Source: Guptibacillus spartinae (GTDB lineage Bacteria > Bacillota > Bacilli > Bacillales > Guptibacillaceae). Taken from it: a DNA stretch of 64,000 nucleotides. Every line of letters starts with the position of its first letter. The first letter of the stretch is position 1. The position numbers and the translations under genes were made by a program. A model generated the notes under the pieces. It ran no database searches. It was not told the origin of the DNA and was given only the letters and a program-made list of their open reading frames with translations. The stretch covers positions 251,380 to 315,379 of the forward strand of contig NZ_JAQQWU010000003.1 in the NCBI RefSeq assembly GCF_028610625.1. Reading direction: 5' to 3'. Of this stretch, positions 33,201-41,307 are shown in pieces.

Positions 33201-34431
33201 AAAGAATCTTCCTGATGGTGAATATACAATTCGCGTCGATGGTTATTCAACAGTTGAAAAGACAACTGACTTTGATCTTTCTGTTACAGAAGCGAAAGTA
33301 CTTGCGGCTGGAGAAGAAGGTGCTGGAAGTATTGAAGTCACTGGAAAGTCTAGCTTTGATTTGGGAGTAGGAAAGAAAGCAACCACAGACGTGAAGATCA
33401 CAACACCAGAAGATAGCGGTAAATATACAGCTGGCGTCTTCTTGAAAGATAAAGCGACTGGCGAAGTGCTTTCCATTGTTCCCGTTGAAACAGATGGCGA
33501 TATGGTAGAAGTAGTAGCTGGAGATACGCGATTTGAAACAGCTATTGAAGTATCAAAACAAATGTATCCAAAAGGAACCACTGCTGATACTGTGTTTATC
33601 GCAACTGGATTTAACTTCCCGGATGCGCTATCTGCTGGGCCGTTAGCAAGTGCTTACGATGCACCAATCTTGCTTGCTAATAAAGACGGTATGCTTTCAG
33701 ATGAAGTTTTAAATGAAATTTCACGTCTTAAAGCGAAGAATGTCATGATTCTTGGTGGGGAGAATGCCATTTCGAAGAAAGTCAACACGCAGCTTGCAAA
33801 TATTGGTGTTAGTACCGCTGATATCGAGCGCCTTAGCGGGGACACTCGTTATGATACGAACGTTCAAATTATTAACAAGCTTGCTGAAAAAGGCTCGACG
33901 AGTGAAGCTGTCTTCCTTGCAACTGGAACAAACTTTGCAGATGCTTTGAGTGCTGCTTCAATTGCAGGTGCGAATGATATGCCAATCGTATTGACGGACG
34001 GAAAAACGCTGACTGAAGATGCGAAGAAGCTTATGGCAGGAAAGCAAGTTTATGTTCTTGGTGGAGATGCAGTCATATCCGATGCAGTTGTGGATATGGC
34101 CGATGAACTATCTCTTTCTACAAAACGTCTAGCTGGAGCAAATCGCTTTGGAACGCTCGTTGAAATCCATAAAGAACTGGGCTCAAATACGGATCAACTA
34201 TTCGTTGCTAACGGAATGAACTTCCCAGATGCCCTAGCAGCTGCACCACTTGTTGTGAAGGATCAAGGTAGCATGTTCCTTGTGAAGAGCGACGAAATCC
34301 CGAAAGAAATTGAATCTTATCTCGTTAAGTACTTTACAACAACGGATGTATCAGGAGCGAAAGTTCTTGGTGGAGACAATGCTGTAAACAAAAATGTGAA
34401 AGATCAATTTAACAAATGGTTAAATAAGTAA
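30283..34431 (+). CDS. Large secreted S8 protease (Vpr-like) with three C-terminal CWB2 repeats
   Basis: The protein has 1382 aa; the ATG follows AAGGGGGAT. A signal peptide ends near AEA (31-33), and a propeptide reaches ~150. The S8 catalytic domain has Asp175 (IIDTGVDPGHEAF), a long insert with acidic EF-hand-like calcium sites (DLNGDGKGD, DMDQDKDF), His355 (DGDGHGTHVSG), oxyanion Asn464 and Ser558 (GTSMSSPYVAGA). Beta-sandwich regions follow, including a PPC-like module (DDLDLYLYRSKDG). Three CWB2 repeats form the last ~300 residues (first VAGDTRFETAIEVS). It should be wall-anchored and active outside the cell. Confidence 0.92.
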   Translation: MTIKKKVLTIVAGASLVASSFAGMTYNPEKAEAALTETKKFKLPVTQEIASLAASEQSKQELIIVANEHGGPDITKELEKLGVKVKKNTNNYLYLAEVPTSKVLQVYRLDSVGMLGANSEIVLDQSPSEDTDLNPTVKNPEDVVKPATEETHSATGVDEFHDKYDGTGVKVGIIDTGVDPGHEAFTQYNDEGEVISSKIKGVVDTVGEGDVWFQQEAPEGDSITVEEGTYKTEGIDAEDDTYYFGTLNPASYDVDGKGKKLYRDLNGDGKGDAQFDVLLVDDQVYIDMDQDKDFTDEKAYGEGDVDNMDLNEEDEVPGANFRIASPSPTYQGHQFPDSTLYPFPVATVFFDGDGHGTHVSGITAANGPERENETGAVAAEGVAPGADLYGLKVFDSAGKTFGWSIANAMYLAAVPEELGGFGTDVVNMSLGSSPDLNDGSGAYAKIIEDMGELFDTIYVTSAGNDGPGVDSVGAPGDGMKALSIGAYINSKMWATEYGYYPYGKNADGSPVQGEGLWYFSANGPTEDGQQKPDFVAPGSSYASFPVHLGNYEVLQGTSMSSPYVAGAVATLKQAALKDRIPFDYELAREALIQTAVHVDGYNRVQEGAGLIDVPAAYEYIRKHYINEVKEVNVTVYHGEKVSGGPGLYVRNKEVPEEVTVMVENPTDETKNLNISSNSDWFTPSVKSIKLAPGEFKEMTVKYDKSKMDIGVNAGTLLIDDPDTAYAEARSFQTIVLGEEFTSEDRFRLTHEGEVQSSKTKSYFFNVEEGAQEVRFALEALKENNEFQGRVRMLVMNPDGDQVNAFQGYAGYDGLGVEDYVAKSPKSGVWEVAVYGTASPKDGLDMNKFKLEAFVQDVVASPGRIELGSVMPGSEVSKSVTFENYLSTKRSVEVVGGAFSKPETEKSRETVTGGKVYDKTINVKNNISLDVAIGNTSDAGDDLDLYLYRSKDGNVIGDYIAIDADGDSEESFTVKNLPDGEYTIRVDGYSTVEKTTDFDLSVTEAKVLAAGEEGAGSIEVTGKSSFDLGVGKKATTDVKITTPEDSGKYTAGVFLKDKATGEVLSIVPVETDGDMVEVVAGDTRFETAIEVSKQMYPKGTTADTVFIATGFNFPDALSAGPLASAYDAPILLANKDGMLSDEVLNEISRLKAKNVMILGGENAISKKVNTQLANIGVSTADIERLSGDTRYDTNVQIINKLAEKGSTSEAVFLATGTNFADALSAASIAGANDMPIVLTDGKTLTEDAKKLMAGKQVYVLGGDAVISDAVVDMADELSLSTKRLAGANRFGTLVEIHKELGSNTDQLFVANGMNFPDALAAAPLVVKDQGSMFLVKSDEIPKEIESYLVKYFTTTDVSGAKVLGGDNAVNKNVKDQFNKWLNK

Positions 34432-34438
34432 AGTAACA

Positions 34439-34473
34439 AAAAAGCCGCTCTCGAAAAAGTGAGCGGCTTTTTA
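34439..34473 (+). terminator. Intrinsic terminator
   Basis: AAAAAGCCGCTC / GAGCGGCTTTTT, a 12-bp stem with a 10-base loop, follows the protease stop. Confidence 0.85.
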
Positions 34474-34552
34474 ATTTTTACTTGCAATCATTTTCCCTTT
34501 ATTACAATAATATTAATAGCTACCATTATTCTACATATTTCAGGGGGAAGGT

Positions 34553-35344
34553 ATGAAAAAAGTAATTTTTTTAATCGCTCTTATTGGATGCCTCGCAGTA
34601 GTCATTGCTGGGAAGTTTCATTGGGATGATAAGATTCAACAAACAGGTGCGACTGTTAGCGCGGAAGTAGATTCAACAGAAGAAACAGCAAAACAAAGCA
34701 AAGAACCTAAAGAAATACCGGTCAGTAATAGCCAGCTTCAAAAACTTGTCACTAATTTTCCAGAGCACCTTCAGGAAAAAATGATGTCTTCTAACGAGCC
34801 AATCTCCGTGGCCATTGTGGGTTCTGAATCAGTTGGTACAAGTAAAGAAGGACTCAAGCAAAGTGTTGAAAAGGGATTAGAAGATTCTTATTGGGATGGG
34901 GCTTTTGCAGTTAAACAATTTACATTCGAAGAGGCCACAACGAAGTCGATCGTTGAAGAGAAATTATACGATAATGTCATTGAAGAGAAACCAGATATCG
35001 TACTGTTAGAAGCGTTTACGTTAAATGATAATGGAGTCGTTGTTATTGATGAAGGCCATCAACATTTATCTGCTTTTATGGCGGAATTAAAAGAAGCGAT
35101 TCCAGGTGTTACCATTATGTTGATGCCTTCTAATCCGATTGCGGATCCTGGCTACTACGCCCTTCAAATTAGTGCGCTTGAAAAATACGCAAAAGCAAAT
35201 GACATTGTATACTTGAACCACTGGAAAGAGTGGCCTGCCGTAGATAGTGAAGAAATAGAAGGTTATTTAGCCGATTCTAGACCAAATGAACAAGGTTTTG
35301 AAATATGGGGCGATTATATCGTTGATTATCTAAGCGGAAACTAA
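34553..35344 (+). CDS. Membrane-anchored SGNH/GDSL-like hydrolase family protein
   Basis: This 263-aa protein has an N-terminal signal anchor (KKVIFLIALIGCLAVVIAG), a linker rich in Lys/Glu, and a domain with the alpha/beta rhythm of SGNH hydrolases (PISVAIVGSESVGTSKEGL, KPDIVLLEAFTLNDNG, TIMLMPSNPIADPGYY). The usual GDS block reads GSES here. The final block (RPNEQGFEIWGDYI) resembles the Asp-x-x-His block without a clear His, so activity is doubtful. Similar proteins sit in surface-polysaccharide loci. AGGGGGAAGG precedes the ATG. Confidence 0.7.
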   Translation: MKKVIFLIALIGCLAVVIAGKFHWDDKIQQTGATVSAEVDSTEETAKQSKEPKEIPVSNSQLQKLVTNFPEHLQEKMMSSNEPISVAIVGSESVGTSKEGLKQSVEKGLEDSYWDGAFAVKQFTFEEATTKSIVEEKLYDNVIEEKPDIVLLEAFTLNDNGVVVIDEGHQHLSAFMAELKEAIPGVTIMLMPSNPIADPGYYALQISALEKYAKANDIVYLNHWKEWPAVDSEEIEGYLADSRPNEQGFEIWGDYIVDYLSGN

Positions 35345-35349
35345 GAGAG

Positions 35350-35379
35350 AGCCTTCCTATTTTGTAGGGAGGCTTTTTG
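35350..35379 (+). terminator. Intrinsic terminator
   Basis: AGCCTTCCTA / TAGGGAGGCT (one mismatch pair) with TTTTT, just after the GDSL-like gene. Confidence 0.7.
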
Positions 35380-35448
35380 CTTTTTGTTTCGTGTTTTTAT
35401 AAGATGAATAGGAACATGAGTCACCATTCGACTAAAAGGAGAGTCAGC

Positions 35449-36591
35449 ATGGCACCTGTTAAAGTAATGAGTGTATTTGGTACAAGACCTGAAGCAATAA
35501 AAATGGCCCCGCTTGTGAATGAATTAAAAAAATATCCGCAACATATCACGCCACTTGTTGCTGTCACAGCTCAGCATCGAGAAATGCTAGATCAAGTGTT
35601 ATCGATTTTTGAGATCGAGCCAGATTACGATTTAAATATTATGAAAAGCAATCAGTCTCTTGCTGATATTACAACAAGAGTGCTTAATGGTCTTGATCAA
35701 ATTATGAAAGAAGAAAAGCCTGATCTTGTGCTAGTTCATGGAGATACCACAACGACATTCTCTGCAAGTCTTGCAGCATTTTATAATCAAGTTTCAGTCG
35801 GTCACGTTGAAGCAGGTTTGAGATCACATGATAAATGGTCTCCGTACCCGGAAGAAATGAATCGAATGTTAACTGGGAACCTTGCTGACCTGCATTTTGC
35901 ACCAACAATTCAAGCATCAAAAAATTTATTAAATGAAGGAAAAAAAGCAGAAAGCATTCATATAACTGGAAATACAGCGATTGATGCATTGAAAAATACA
36001 GTCCGTGAAGACTACAATCATCCCTTATTAACAAAAATAAATAACAACCGTATGATATTGCTCACTTCCCACCGACGGGAAAATCATGGAGACCCCATGA
36101 AACATATTTTTCAGGCGGTTATCCGAATAGTGAATGAGCATCATGACGTTCACGTCGTTTTTCCAGTTCACTTAAATCCCTCAATCAGACAGTTGGCGGA
36201 TGAAGTACTTGGTAACCATTCTCGTGTTCATTTAATTGAGCCGCTGGATGTTATTGACTTTCATAATTTCGCTTCTAGAGCAATCTTAATTTTAACGGAT
36301 TCTGGAGGTGTACAAGAAGAGGCGCCATCACTGGGTACTCCTGTACTCGTTTTAAGAGAAAATACAGAAAGACCAGAAGGTGTATTAGCAGGGACGCTTA
36401 AATTAGTGGGGACAAATGAACAAACCATCTATTCTACTGCAGCTACTCTTCTTGACAATAAGGAAGAATATAACAAAATGTCGAAAGCATCAAACCCTTA
36501 CGGAGATGGAGAAGCATCAAAGCGAATAGCTGAGGCAATTTTATATTACTTTGAAATATCTGACAGAAAACCAGAAGCATTTCTTGAATAA
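35449..36591 (+). CDS. mnaA: UDP-N-acetylglucosamine 2-epimerase, non-hydrolysing
   Basis: The ATG at 35449 follows AAAAGGAGAG and gives 380 aa, the usual length. In-frame codons further upstream have no site. Signatures: SVFGTRPEAIKMAPL, the HGDTTTTFSASLAAFY block, GHVEAGLRSHDKWSPYPEEM, LTSHRRENHG and LTDSGGVQEEAPSLGTPVLV. It interconverts UDP-GlcNAc and UDP-ManNAc, feeding ManNAc into teichoic acid linkage units (with TagO at 54648) and into ManNAcA made by the dehydrogenase at 42573. Confidence 0.93.
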   Translation: MAPVKVMSVFGTRPEAIKMAPLVNELKKYPQHITPLVAVTAQHREMLDQVLSIFEIEPDYDLNIMKSNQSLADITTRVLNGLDQIMKEEKPDLVLVHGDTTTTFSASLAAFYNQVSVGHVEAGLRSHDKWSPYPEEMNRMLTGNLADLHFAPTIQASKNLLNEGKKAESIHITGNTAIDALKNTVREDYNHPLLTKINNNRMILLTSHRRENHGDPMKHIFQAVIRIVNEHHDVHVVFPVHLNPSIRQLADEVLGNHSRVHLIEPLDVIDFHNFASRAILILTDSGGVQEEAPSLGTPVLVLRENTERPEGVLAGTLKLVGTNEQTIYSTAATLLDNKEEYNKMSKASNPYGDGEASKRIAEAILYYFEISDRKPEAFLE

Positions 36592-36603
36592 ATATTAATA
36601 GCG

Positions 36604-36636
36604 AACCTTTCTATTAAATATAGAGAGGTTTTTTTC
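36604..36636 (+). terminator. Intrinsic terminator
   Basis: AACCTTTCTAT / ATAGAGAGGTT with one mismatch and seven T after the mnaA stop. Confidence 0.75.
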
Positions 36637-36757
36637 TTATTATCCGTAATCGAACATAGTCATATTTTCTTATCTTAAATGGATTATCGGATAAACATAG
36701 AAGTTCTCTCCTACCTATATTAAAATGTAATAGATTGCCAAAATAGGAGAGTGGGAT

Positions 36758-38839
36758 ATGAAGAAAAGTGTAGTTGTAAGTTTTTTTCTTTTGGTCTTTA
36801 TGTTGTTACACAGTCCATCTTATGCTTCAGCAGAAAAATACATAGTGATTGATCCAGGGCATGGCGGACGTTTTACAGGAACATCAGGTTATTCAGGGGC
36901 AGAAACAGGCTTTTATGAAAAGGTTGGAACACTTGAGATAGGTTTAAAGTTGAAAGAAAAGTTGCAAGATACGGATATTAAAGTTTTTATGACTCGACAA
37001 ACGGATCGAGATTTTGCAAGTGATTCGAAGGAAGATCTTATTGAGAGAATGAAGATTGCAAACGGATACGTGAAGGGAAACAATGACAATTCTCTTTTTG
37101 TTTCGATTCACCACAATGCTTACCCTTTTAGTACGCTCGTGAAAGGCTATGAAACGTATTATTATAGTAAAGAAGCTGCATGGGATGAAGAGTACCCGCC
37201 AGATCCAATTCAAGTTGACTTTGAGTCAGAAAGCCGGAGACTCGCAAGTATTGTTCATCCTAAAGTGTTAAATCAGACTGGATTACTTGATAAGGGAATA
37301 CAAAATGATCAGGCATTCTTTGTGATTCGTAATGCTCAGATGCCCTCCGTACTTGTTGAATTAGGGTACATGTCTAATCCCTCAGAAGAAAGCTTAATTA
37401 AAACAAGTCGTTTTCAAAATGATGCAGCAGAAGCGCTTGCGCAGGCCGCTGTCAACTTTTTTAAAGTGTTTGAAGTGAAAGATCGTGATGGAAATGAGAT
37501 TAAGCAATTCACTTCACGAAATGATGCCATCACCTTCGCCAAAACGCTTAAGAACGTGACGGTATTCGATAAAGATAAGCAAGAAACAATCTATGACTCT
37601 ACTAAAGTAAACTATGAAGTTTATATGAAAGGAGACAGTAAAGCTATTTCTTTTACAGAGCTATCGGATGCGATCAATTATGCTAAAGATCGAAAAAATA
37701 CAAAAGTTATTGATAAGAAGAAAGGCACAGTTGAGTGGTCGAATTATTTAACGCGTCCTTTTCAAATTCGGAGTAAAGATGGCTCTAGTAAAGGGAGTTA
37801 TTTTGAAAAGAACCAGGCGATTTTAGCTGCTAAAGCTATGAAGGATGTAAAAGTTGTCAATCGCTCGTCGGCTGATACTCTTTGGACCAATATTTCTGGA
37901 GAACAAGTGACAAAGACTCTTAACGTGGAGGATCTTGCTGGAAGCGATCGATTTGAAACAGCCGTTAAGATTTCAAAAGAAATTTATCCTGAAGGTTTTA
38001 AAGATAATAATAATGAAAAAACAGTCGTACTTACAAATGGATTAGGTTATGCAGATGCTCTTTCTGTAGGTCCTCTTGCTGCTCAATTAGGAAATGCGCC
38101 AATTCTTTTAACTAGGGGTTCTTCGCTAGATCCTTTTGCTGAGCAAGAAATCAAGCGATTAGGTGCTGAGAAAGTCTTATTGATTGGTGGAAAGAGTGCC
38201 GTTTCTGCAAGCGTTGAAAAGCAAGTAAAGGGATTAGGGGTAACTGCAGAAAGAATTGGCGGAGCCAATCGATATGAAACAAACTTAATGATAAACGAAA
38301 GACTTGATCATGTTGAGGGAGTGTTTGTAGCGAACGGCTTAAGCTACGCAGATGCGCTAGCAAGTTCGCCAATCGCTTCAGCCTCCGATAGGGCGATACT
38401 CTTAACCGATAAGAAAAAATTATCACCTGAAGCTCTTTCGTATGTCAAAGGAAAAGAGACAGCCATACTTGGTGGAGAAGCAGTTATTTCTTCATATCTA
38501 GAAGAACAGCTGAAGAATTCAACTGGATCTAGCGTGAAGCGCTTGGCGGGGGAGACACGCTATGAAACGCTTGCTGCTATTTTAAATGAATACAGCGATG
38601 AAATGGGATCAGATACTATGCTTCTTTCCATTGGTCAGGATTTTCCTGATGCTCTCGTTTCTTCCTCATTAGCCGTTCAAACTGGTGCACCGTTGATTCT
38701 CGTACATGATGAATTGAATTCCTCCGTACAAGACGTGCTTTTTGAATACGGAATGGAAAACCGCTTGACTTCTTTGTTTACAATCGGCGGAAAAGTTCAG
38801 GAGAAACCAAAAAGCCAGGTAGCGAACCGATTATATTAA
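36758..38839 (+). CDS. Secreted N-acetylmuramoyl-L-alanine amidase (Amidase_3) with internal triple repeat and three CWB2 repeats
   Basis: The protein has 693 aa; TAGGAGAGTG precedes the ATG. Signal peptide ~1-25. The Amidase_3 domain spans ~27-235 with zinc ligands His35 (IDPGHGG), Glu54 (GFYEKV) and His118 (SIHHNA), and catalytic Glu201 (VLVELGYMSN). Three ~45-residue repeats follow at about 237-285, 286-330 and 335-380 (F-x-V-x-DG ... AI-xx-AK-xx-K-xx-KV-x-D), which I do not recognise. Three CWB2 modules run from ~390 to the end. It cleaves the peptide stem from muramic acid. Compared with B. subtilis LytC the catalytic and CWB2 parts are in reverse order. Confidence 0.92.
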   Translation: MKKSVVVSFFLLVFMLLHSPSYASAEKYIVIDPGHGGRFTGTSGYSGAETGFYEKVGTLEIGLKLKEKLQDTDIKVFMTRQTDRDFASDSKEDLIERMKIANGYVKGNNDNSLFVSIHHNAYPFSTLVKGYETYYYSKEAAWDEEYPPDPIQVDFESESRRLASIVHPKVLNQTGLLDKGIQNDQAFFVIRNAQMPSVLVELGYMSNPSEESLIKTSRFQNDAAEALAQAAVNFFKVFEVKDRDGNEIKQFTSRNDAITFAKTLKNVTVFDKDKQETIYDSTKVNYEVYMKGDSKAISFTELSDAINYAKDRKNTKVIDKKKGTVEWSNYLTRPFQIRSKDGSSKGSYFEKNQAILAAKAMKDVKVVNRSSADTLWTNISGEQVTKTLNVEDLAGSDRFETAVKISKEIYPEGFKDNNNEKTVVLTNGLGYADALSVGPLAAQLGNAPILLTRGSSLDPFAEQEIKRLGAEKVLLIGGKSAVSASVEKQVKGLGVTAERIGGANRYETNLMINERLDHVEGVFVANGLSYADALASSPIASASDRAILLTDKKKLSPEALSYVKGKETAILGGEAVISSYLEEQLKNSTGSSVKRLAGETRYETLAAILNEYSDEMGSDTMLLSIGQDFPDALVSSSLAVQTGAPLILVHDELNSSVQDVLFEYGMENRLTSLFTIGGKVQEKPKSQVANRLY

Positions 38840-38869
38840 GAACATATTAACTTCAGCATGGAGGCAGGT

Positions 38870-39478
38870 ATGAAAAAAAACACAATAAGCATCCTTTTAA
38901 TGCTACTAATAGCGTCTGGGTGTGGCACGGCTGCAACGGAAAATAGTTCAGGTGAAGCAAGTGAGGCCAAAGCTAGTACGAACGAAGTAAGCGCAATGAA
39001 TGAACTGGACTTCATTGAATATCGACCAGAGACTGGTGTCTCAAAGACATTTACATCGCAGGGTAAACAATTGTTCACAGAATATATCGTGGATCAAAAT
39101 GCAGAATATATCCAAAGAATGATTACACTCGGAGATATGGAGACGACTCAAATTGTTAAATGGACAGAAGATCGAGCTGCAGTAGTAGAAGAAAATCAAG
39201 TAAGTAGTAAAGAAAGTATGCTTGAGGGATATGAATCAGTAGAGGAAGTGGAGGCGCTTTTGGACCATTCCGACAAAACGGAAGGGCTAGAAATGACAAC
39301 AGTCGATACAGTGGAAGTTCCTTATGGCAGTTTTCATGATGTGATTAAGGTGACGAAGAAACAAGACCAAATGATGATTACGCTCTTCTATGCAAAGGGA
39401 ATAGGAATGATTAAGCAGGTGTATGAAACAGAAGATAGCTCAGAAAAAGAAGTAGCTGAATTAACTGAAATTCAATGA
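38870..39478 (+). CDS. Predicted lipoprotein of unknown function
   Basis: The ATG at 38870 follows GGAGGC. An ATG at 38858 overlaps the site. The 202-aa protein has a lipoprotein signal with lipobox IASGC, a Ser/Glu-rich linker, then a beta-rich domain (FIEYRPETGVSKTF, DTVEVPYGSFHDVIKVTKK, MITLFYAKGIGMIKQVYETE). The last segment resembles the fold of LppX/DUF-type lipoproteins, but no family is assigned. It sits 30 bases after the amidase gene and is probably co-transcribed with it. Confidence 0.75.
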   Translation: MKKNTISILLMLLIASGCGTAATENSSGEASEAKASTNEVSAMNELDFIEYRPETGVSKTFTSQGKQLFTEYIVDQNAEYIQRMITLGDMETTQIVKWTEDRAAVVEENQVSSKESMLEGYESVEEVEALLDHSDKTEGLEMTTVDTVEVPYGSFHDVIKVTKKQDQMMITLFYAKGIGMIKQVYETEDSSEKEVAELTEIQ

Positions 39479-39485
39479 AAACCGA

Positions 39486-39514
39486 AAAAAGCAGCCATTC
39501 TGGTTGCTTTTTTT
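39486..39514 (+). terminator. Intrinsic terminator
   Basis: AAAAGCAGCC-ATTCT-GGTTGCTTTT (one G-T pair) with a T run, following the lipoprotein stop. Confidence 0.75.
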
Positions 39515-39801
39515 GGTTTGAAAAGCTTAAAAAGTTATTCGACAAAAGTTGGCAATTCAGGTTGAATTATGAAAGAATAAGTTAATCGTTTCTAAATACA
39601 TAAGAAACGTTAAGATTTTGTAAATTACGGTTGAATAAAGGGGGAGATTAGCGAAAAAATGTAGAGGAAAGCCGATTTAACAAGGATTAGTACTTAATAT
39701 GACAGGCTTCTGATACTAGTAGACGACAGAAGCGTAATTATATAAAATATAATATGACGTTTAGAAATATAAATGCAGTTAGATTAGGAGTTAACAAGCG
39801 A
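39515..39801 (+). other. Long leader of the polysaccharide export locus
   Basis: This stretch of nearly 290 bases has no convincing gene. It holds an inverted repeat CGTTTCT-N9-AGAAACG (39587-39609), extended by flanking TTAA, and a strong unassigned ribosome binding sequence AAAGGGGGAG (39637-39646). The only start codon after that sequence is ATG at 39659, followed at once by TAG. A possible promoter is TAGACG-17-TAAAAT (39720-39748). Conditional control of the locus is plausible but unproven. Confidence 0.4.
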
Positions 39802-40581
39802 ATGTTTAAAAAATTACTTAACGATTGGCGAAACAACAAAGATTTGCTTTACCACCTAACCATATCAGAATTGAAATCAAATACTGCTAGAACGTATCTT
39901 GGAACATTATGGTGGATTGTTGATCCGATTCTGTATATGGCGATTTATTATTTTCTTGTAGGAATTGTTTTAGATCGAGGCGGCGACGATTATGCTGTTT
40001 ATCTTTTCACTGGATTAATTCCACTAAAGTGGGCAACGGCTTGTATGGTCGATGCAACTACTGCTATTTCGTCAAAAGCGAGAATTCTTCAACAAGTGTA
40101 CGTACCAAAACTAACGTTTATTTTGGTTAGGCTTGGCGTTAACACATTTAAATTTCTTGTAAGTTCATTCATTATGGTTTTATTCCTCTACTTCAGTGGA
40201 GTGGAAATGACCGTTAATGCGTTGAATTTCTTTATATTACTCGTATTAAACCTTCTTTTGTTACTCCCGATTATGATTATTATGGCTCATATCGGAGTGT
40301 ACTTGAAAGATATCAAGAATATGATGCAATACATTTCACGAACATTGCTTTATTTATCACCCGTTCTTTTTAGAATGGAAAGGGTCCCAGAGGATATTAG
40401 AGGTTATCTTTACTTAAATCCGTTCACAGATTTTCTAGTTTCCTACAGAAATATCTTCTTATACAAAGGACAGCCGCTATGGGACAACCTCTTCATTATT
40501 TTAGGTCTCTCATTAGTTCTCTTGTTCATTGGACTCCGCATTTTGAACAAATACGACAAACAATATGCCAAGGTGATTTAA
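39802..40581 (+). CDS. ABC-2 type polysaccharide/teichoic acid export permease (TagG/Wzm-like)
   Basis: The ATG at 39802 (MFKKLLNDWRNNKDLLYHLT) is downstream of TTAGGAG and gives 259 aa. The ATG at 39754 lies next to the putative -10 box and lacks a site. There are about six membrane helices. Family features: SELKSNTARTYLGTLWWIVDPI near the N-terminus, LLPIMIIMAHIGVYLKDI and a C-terminal YLYLNPFTDFLVSYRNI. With the ATPase encoded next it exports a lipid-linked polymer. Confidence 0.9.
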   Translation: MFKKLLNDWRNNKDLLYHLTISELKSNTARTYLGTLWWIVDPILYMAIYYFLVGIVLDRGGDDYAVYLFTGLIPLKWATACMVDATTAISSKARILQQVYVPKLTFILVRLGVNTFKFLVSSFIMVLFLYFSGVEMTVNALNFFILLVLNLLLLLPIMIIMAHIGVYLKDIKNMMQYISRTLLYLSPVLFRMERVPEDIRGYLYLNPFTDFLVSYRNIFLYKGQPLWDNLFIILGLSLVLLFIGLRILNKYDKQYAKVI

Positions 40582-41307
40582 TTGAAAAAGGACATCATTG
40601 AATTAAAAGATATCTGGGTTTCGTATCCTGAGCACTCTGATAACCCATTGAAACAATTGCTTAGTAAGGATAAAAAGCAGTTCTGGGCATTGAAAGGCCT
40701 TGATTTCACTGTGAAAAAAGGAGAAGTGCTTGGGATCATCGGAAGAAATGGTTCTGGAAAGAGTACTCTTTTAAAATTAATGAGTGGCTTAATTGAACCA
40801 GATCAGGGATCTTACCAGGTGGAAGGAAAACGCCCGATGTTACTCTCTCTTGGGGCAGGTTTTCAACCAGAATTGTCAGGGATTGAAAATATTTATTTGA
40901 ACGCCCTTTTATTAGGAAATCGCAAAAAGAAAATTGACGAAAACCTTGAAGCCATTATCGAATTTTCCGAGCTTGATGATTTTATTTATAAGCCCGTTAG
41001 AACGTATTCTTCTGGTATGAGAGCAAGATTGGCGTTCTCGACTGCTATTATGCTTGATCCAGAAATACTACTTATCGATGAAGTTCTTGGTGTTGGAGAT
41101 TCGGCGTTTCAGAAGAAGTGTAAGGACGCAATTCTTGAGAAAATTCAGCAGGATCGGACCGTTATTCTTGTCACACACTCTTCTTCGCTAGTGAAACAAA
41201 TTTGCGATCGGGTCGTCTGGATTCACCGCGGCGAACAAAAAGCAGTAGGAGAGACGAAGGGAATCGTTGAACAGTACGATGAGTTTATGAAGGCAAAAAA
41301 GAAATGA
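40582..41307 (+). CDS. ABC transporter ATPase for polysaccharide/teichoic acid export (TagH/Wzt-like)
   Basis: The TTG at 40582 directly follows the permease stop; AAGGTGA is the site. The product is 241 aa: Walker A GRNGSGKST, Q-loop LSLGAGFQPELSGIENIYLN, signature YSSGMRARLAF, Walker B ILLIDEVLGVGD and switch His VILVTHS. There is no extra C-terminal carbohydrate-binding or SH3 domain, unlike Wzt of O-antigen systems or TagH of B. subtilis. It powers export with the preceding permease and overlaps the following glycosyltransferase by 4 bp. Confidence 0.92.
   Translation: MKKDIIELKDIWVSYPEHSDNPLKQLLSKDKKQFWALKGLDFTVKKGEVLGIIGRNGSGKSTLLKLMSGLIEPDQGSYQVEGKRPMLLSLGAGFQPELSGIENIYLNALLLGNRKKKIDENLEAIIEFSELDDFIYKPVRTYSSGMRARLAFSTAIMLDPEILLIDEVLGVGDSAFQKKCKDAILEKIQQDRTVILVTHSSSLVKQICDRVVWIHRGEQKAVGETKGIVEQYDEFMKAKKK

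Noticed and set aside
33243-33581. 112-codon minus-strand frame inside the large protease
   Set aside because: Ser/Thr/Pro-rich translation typical of the antisense of an acidic repeat protein; no site or promoter.
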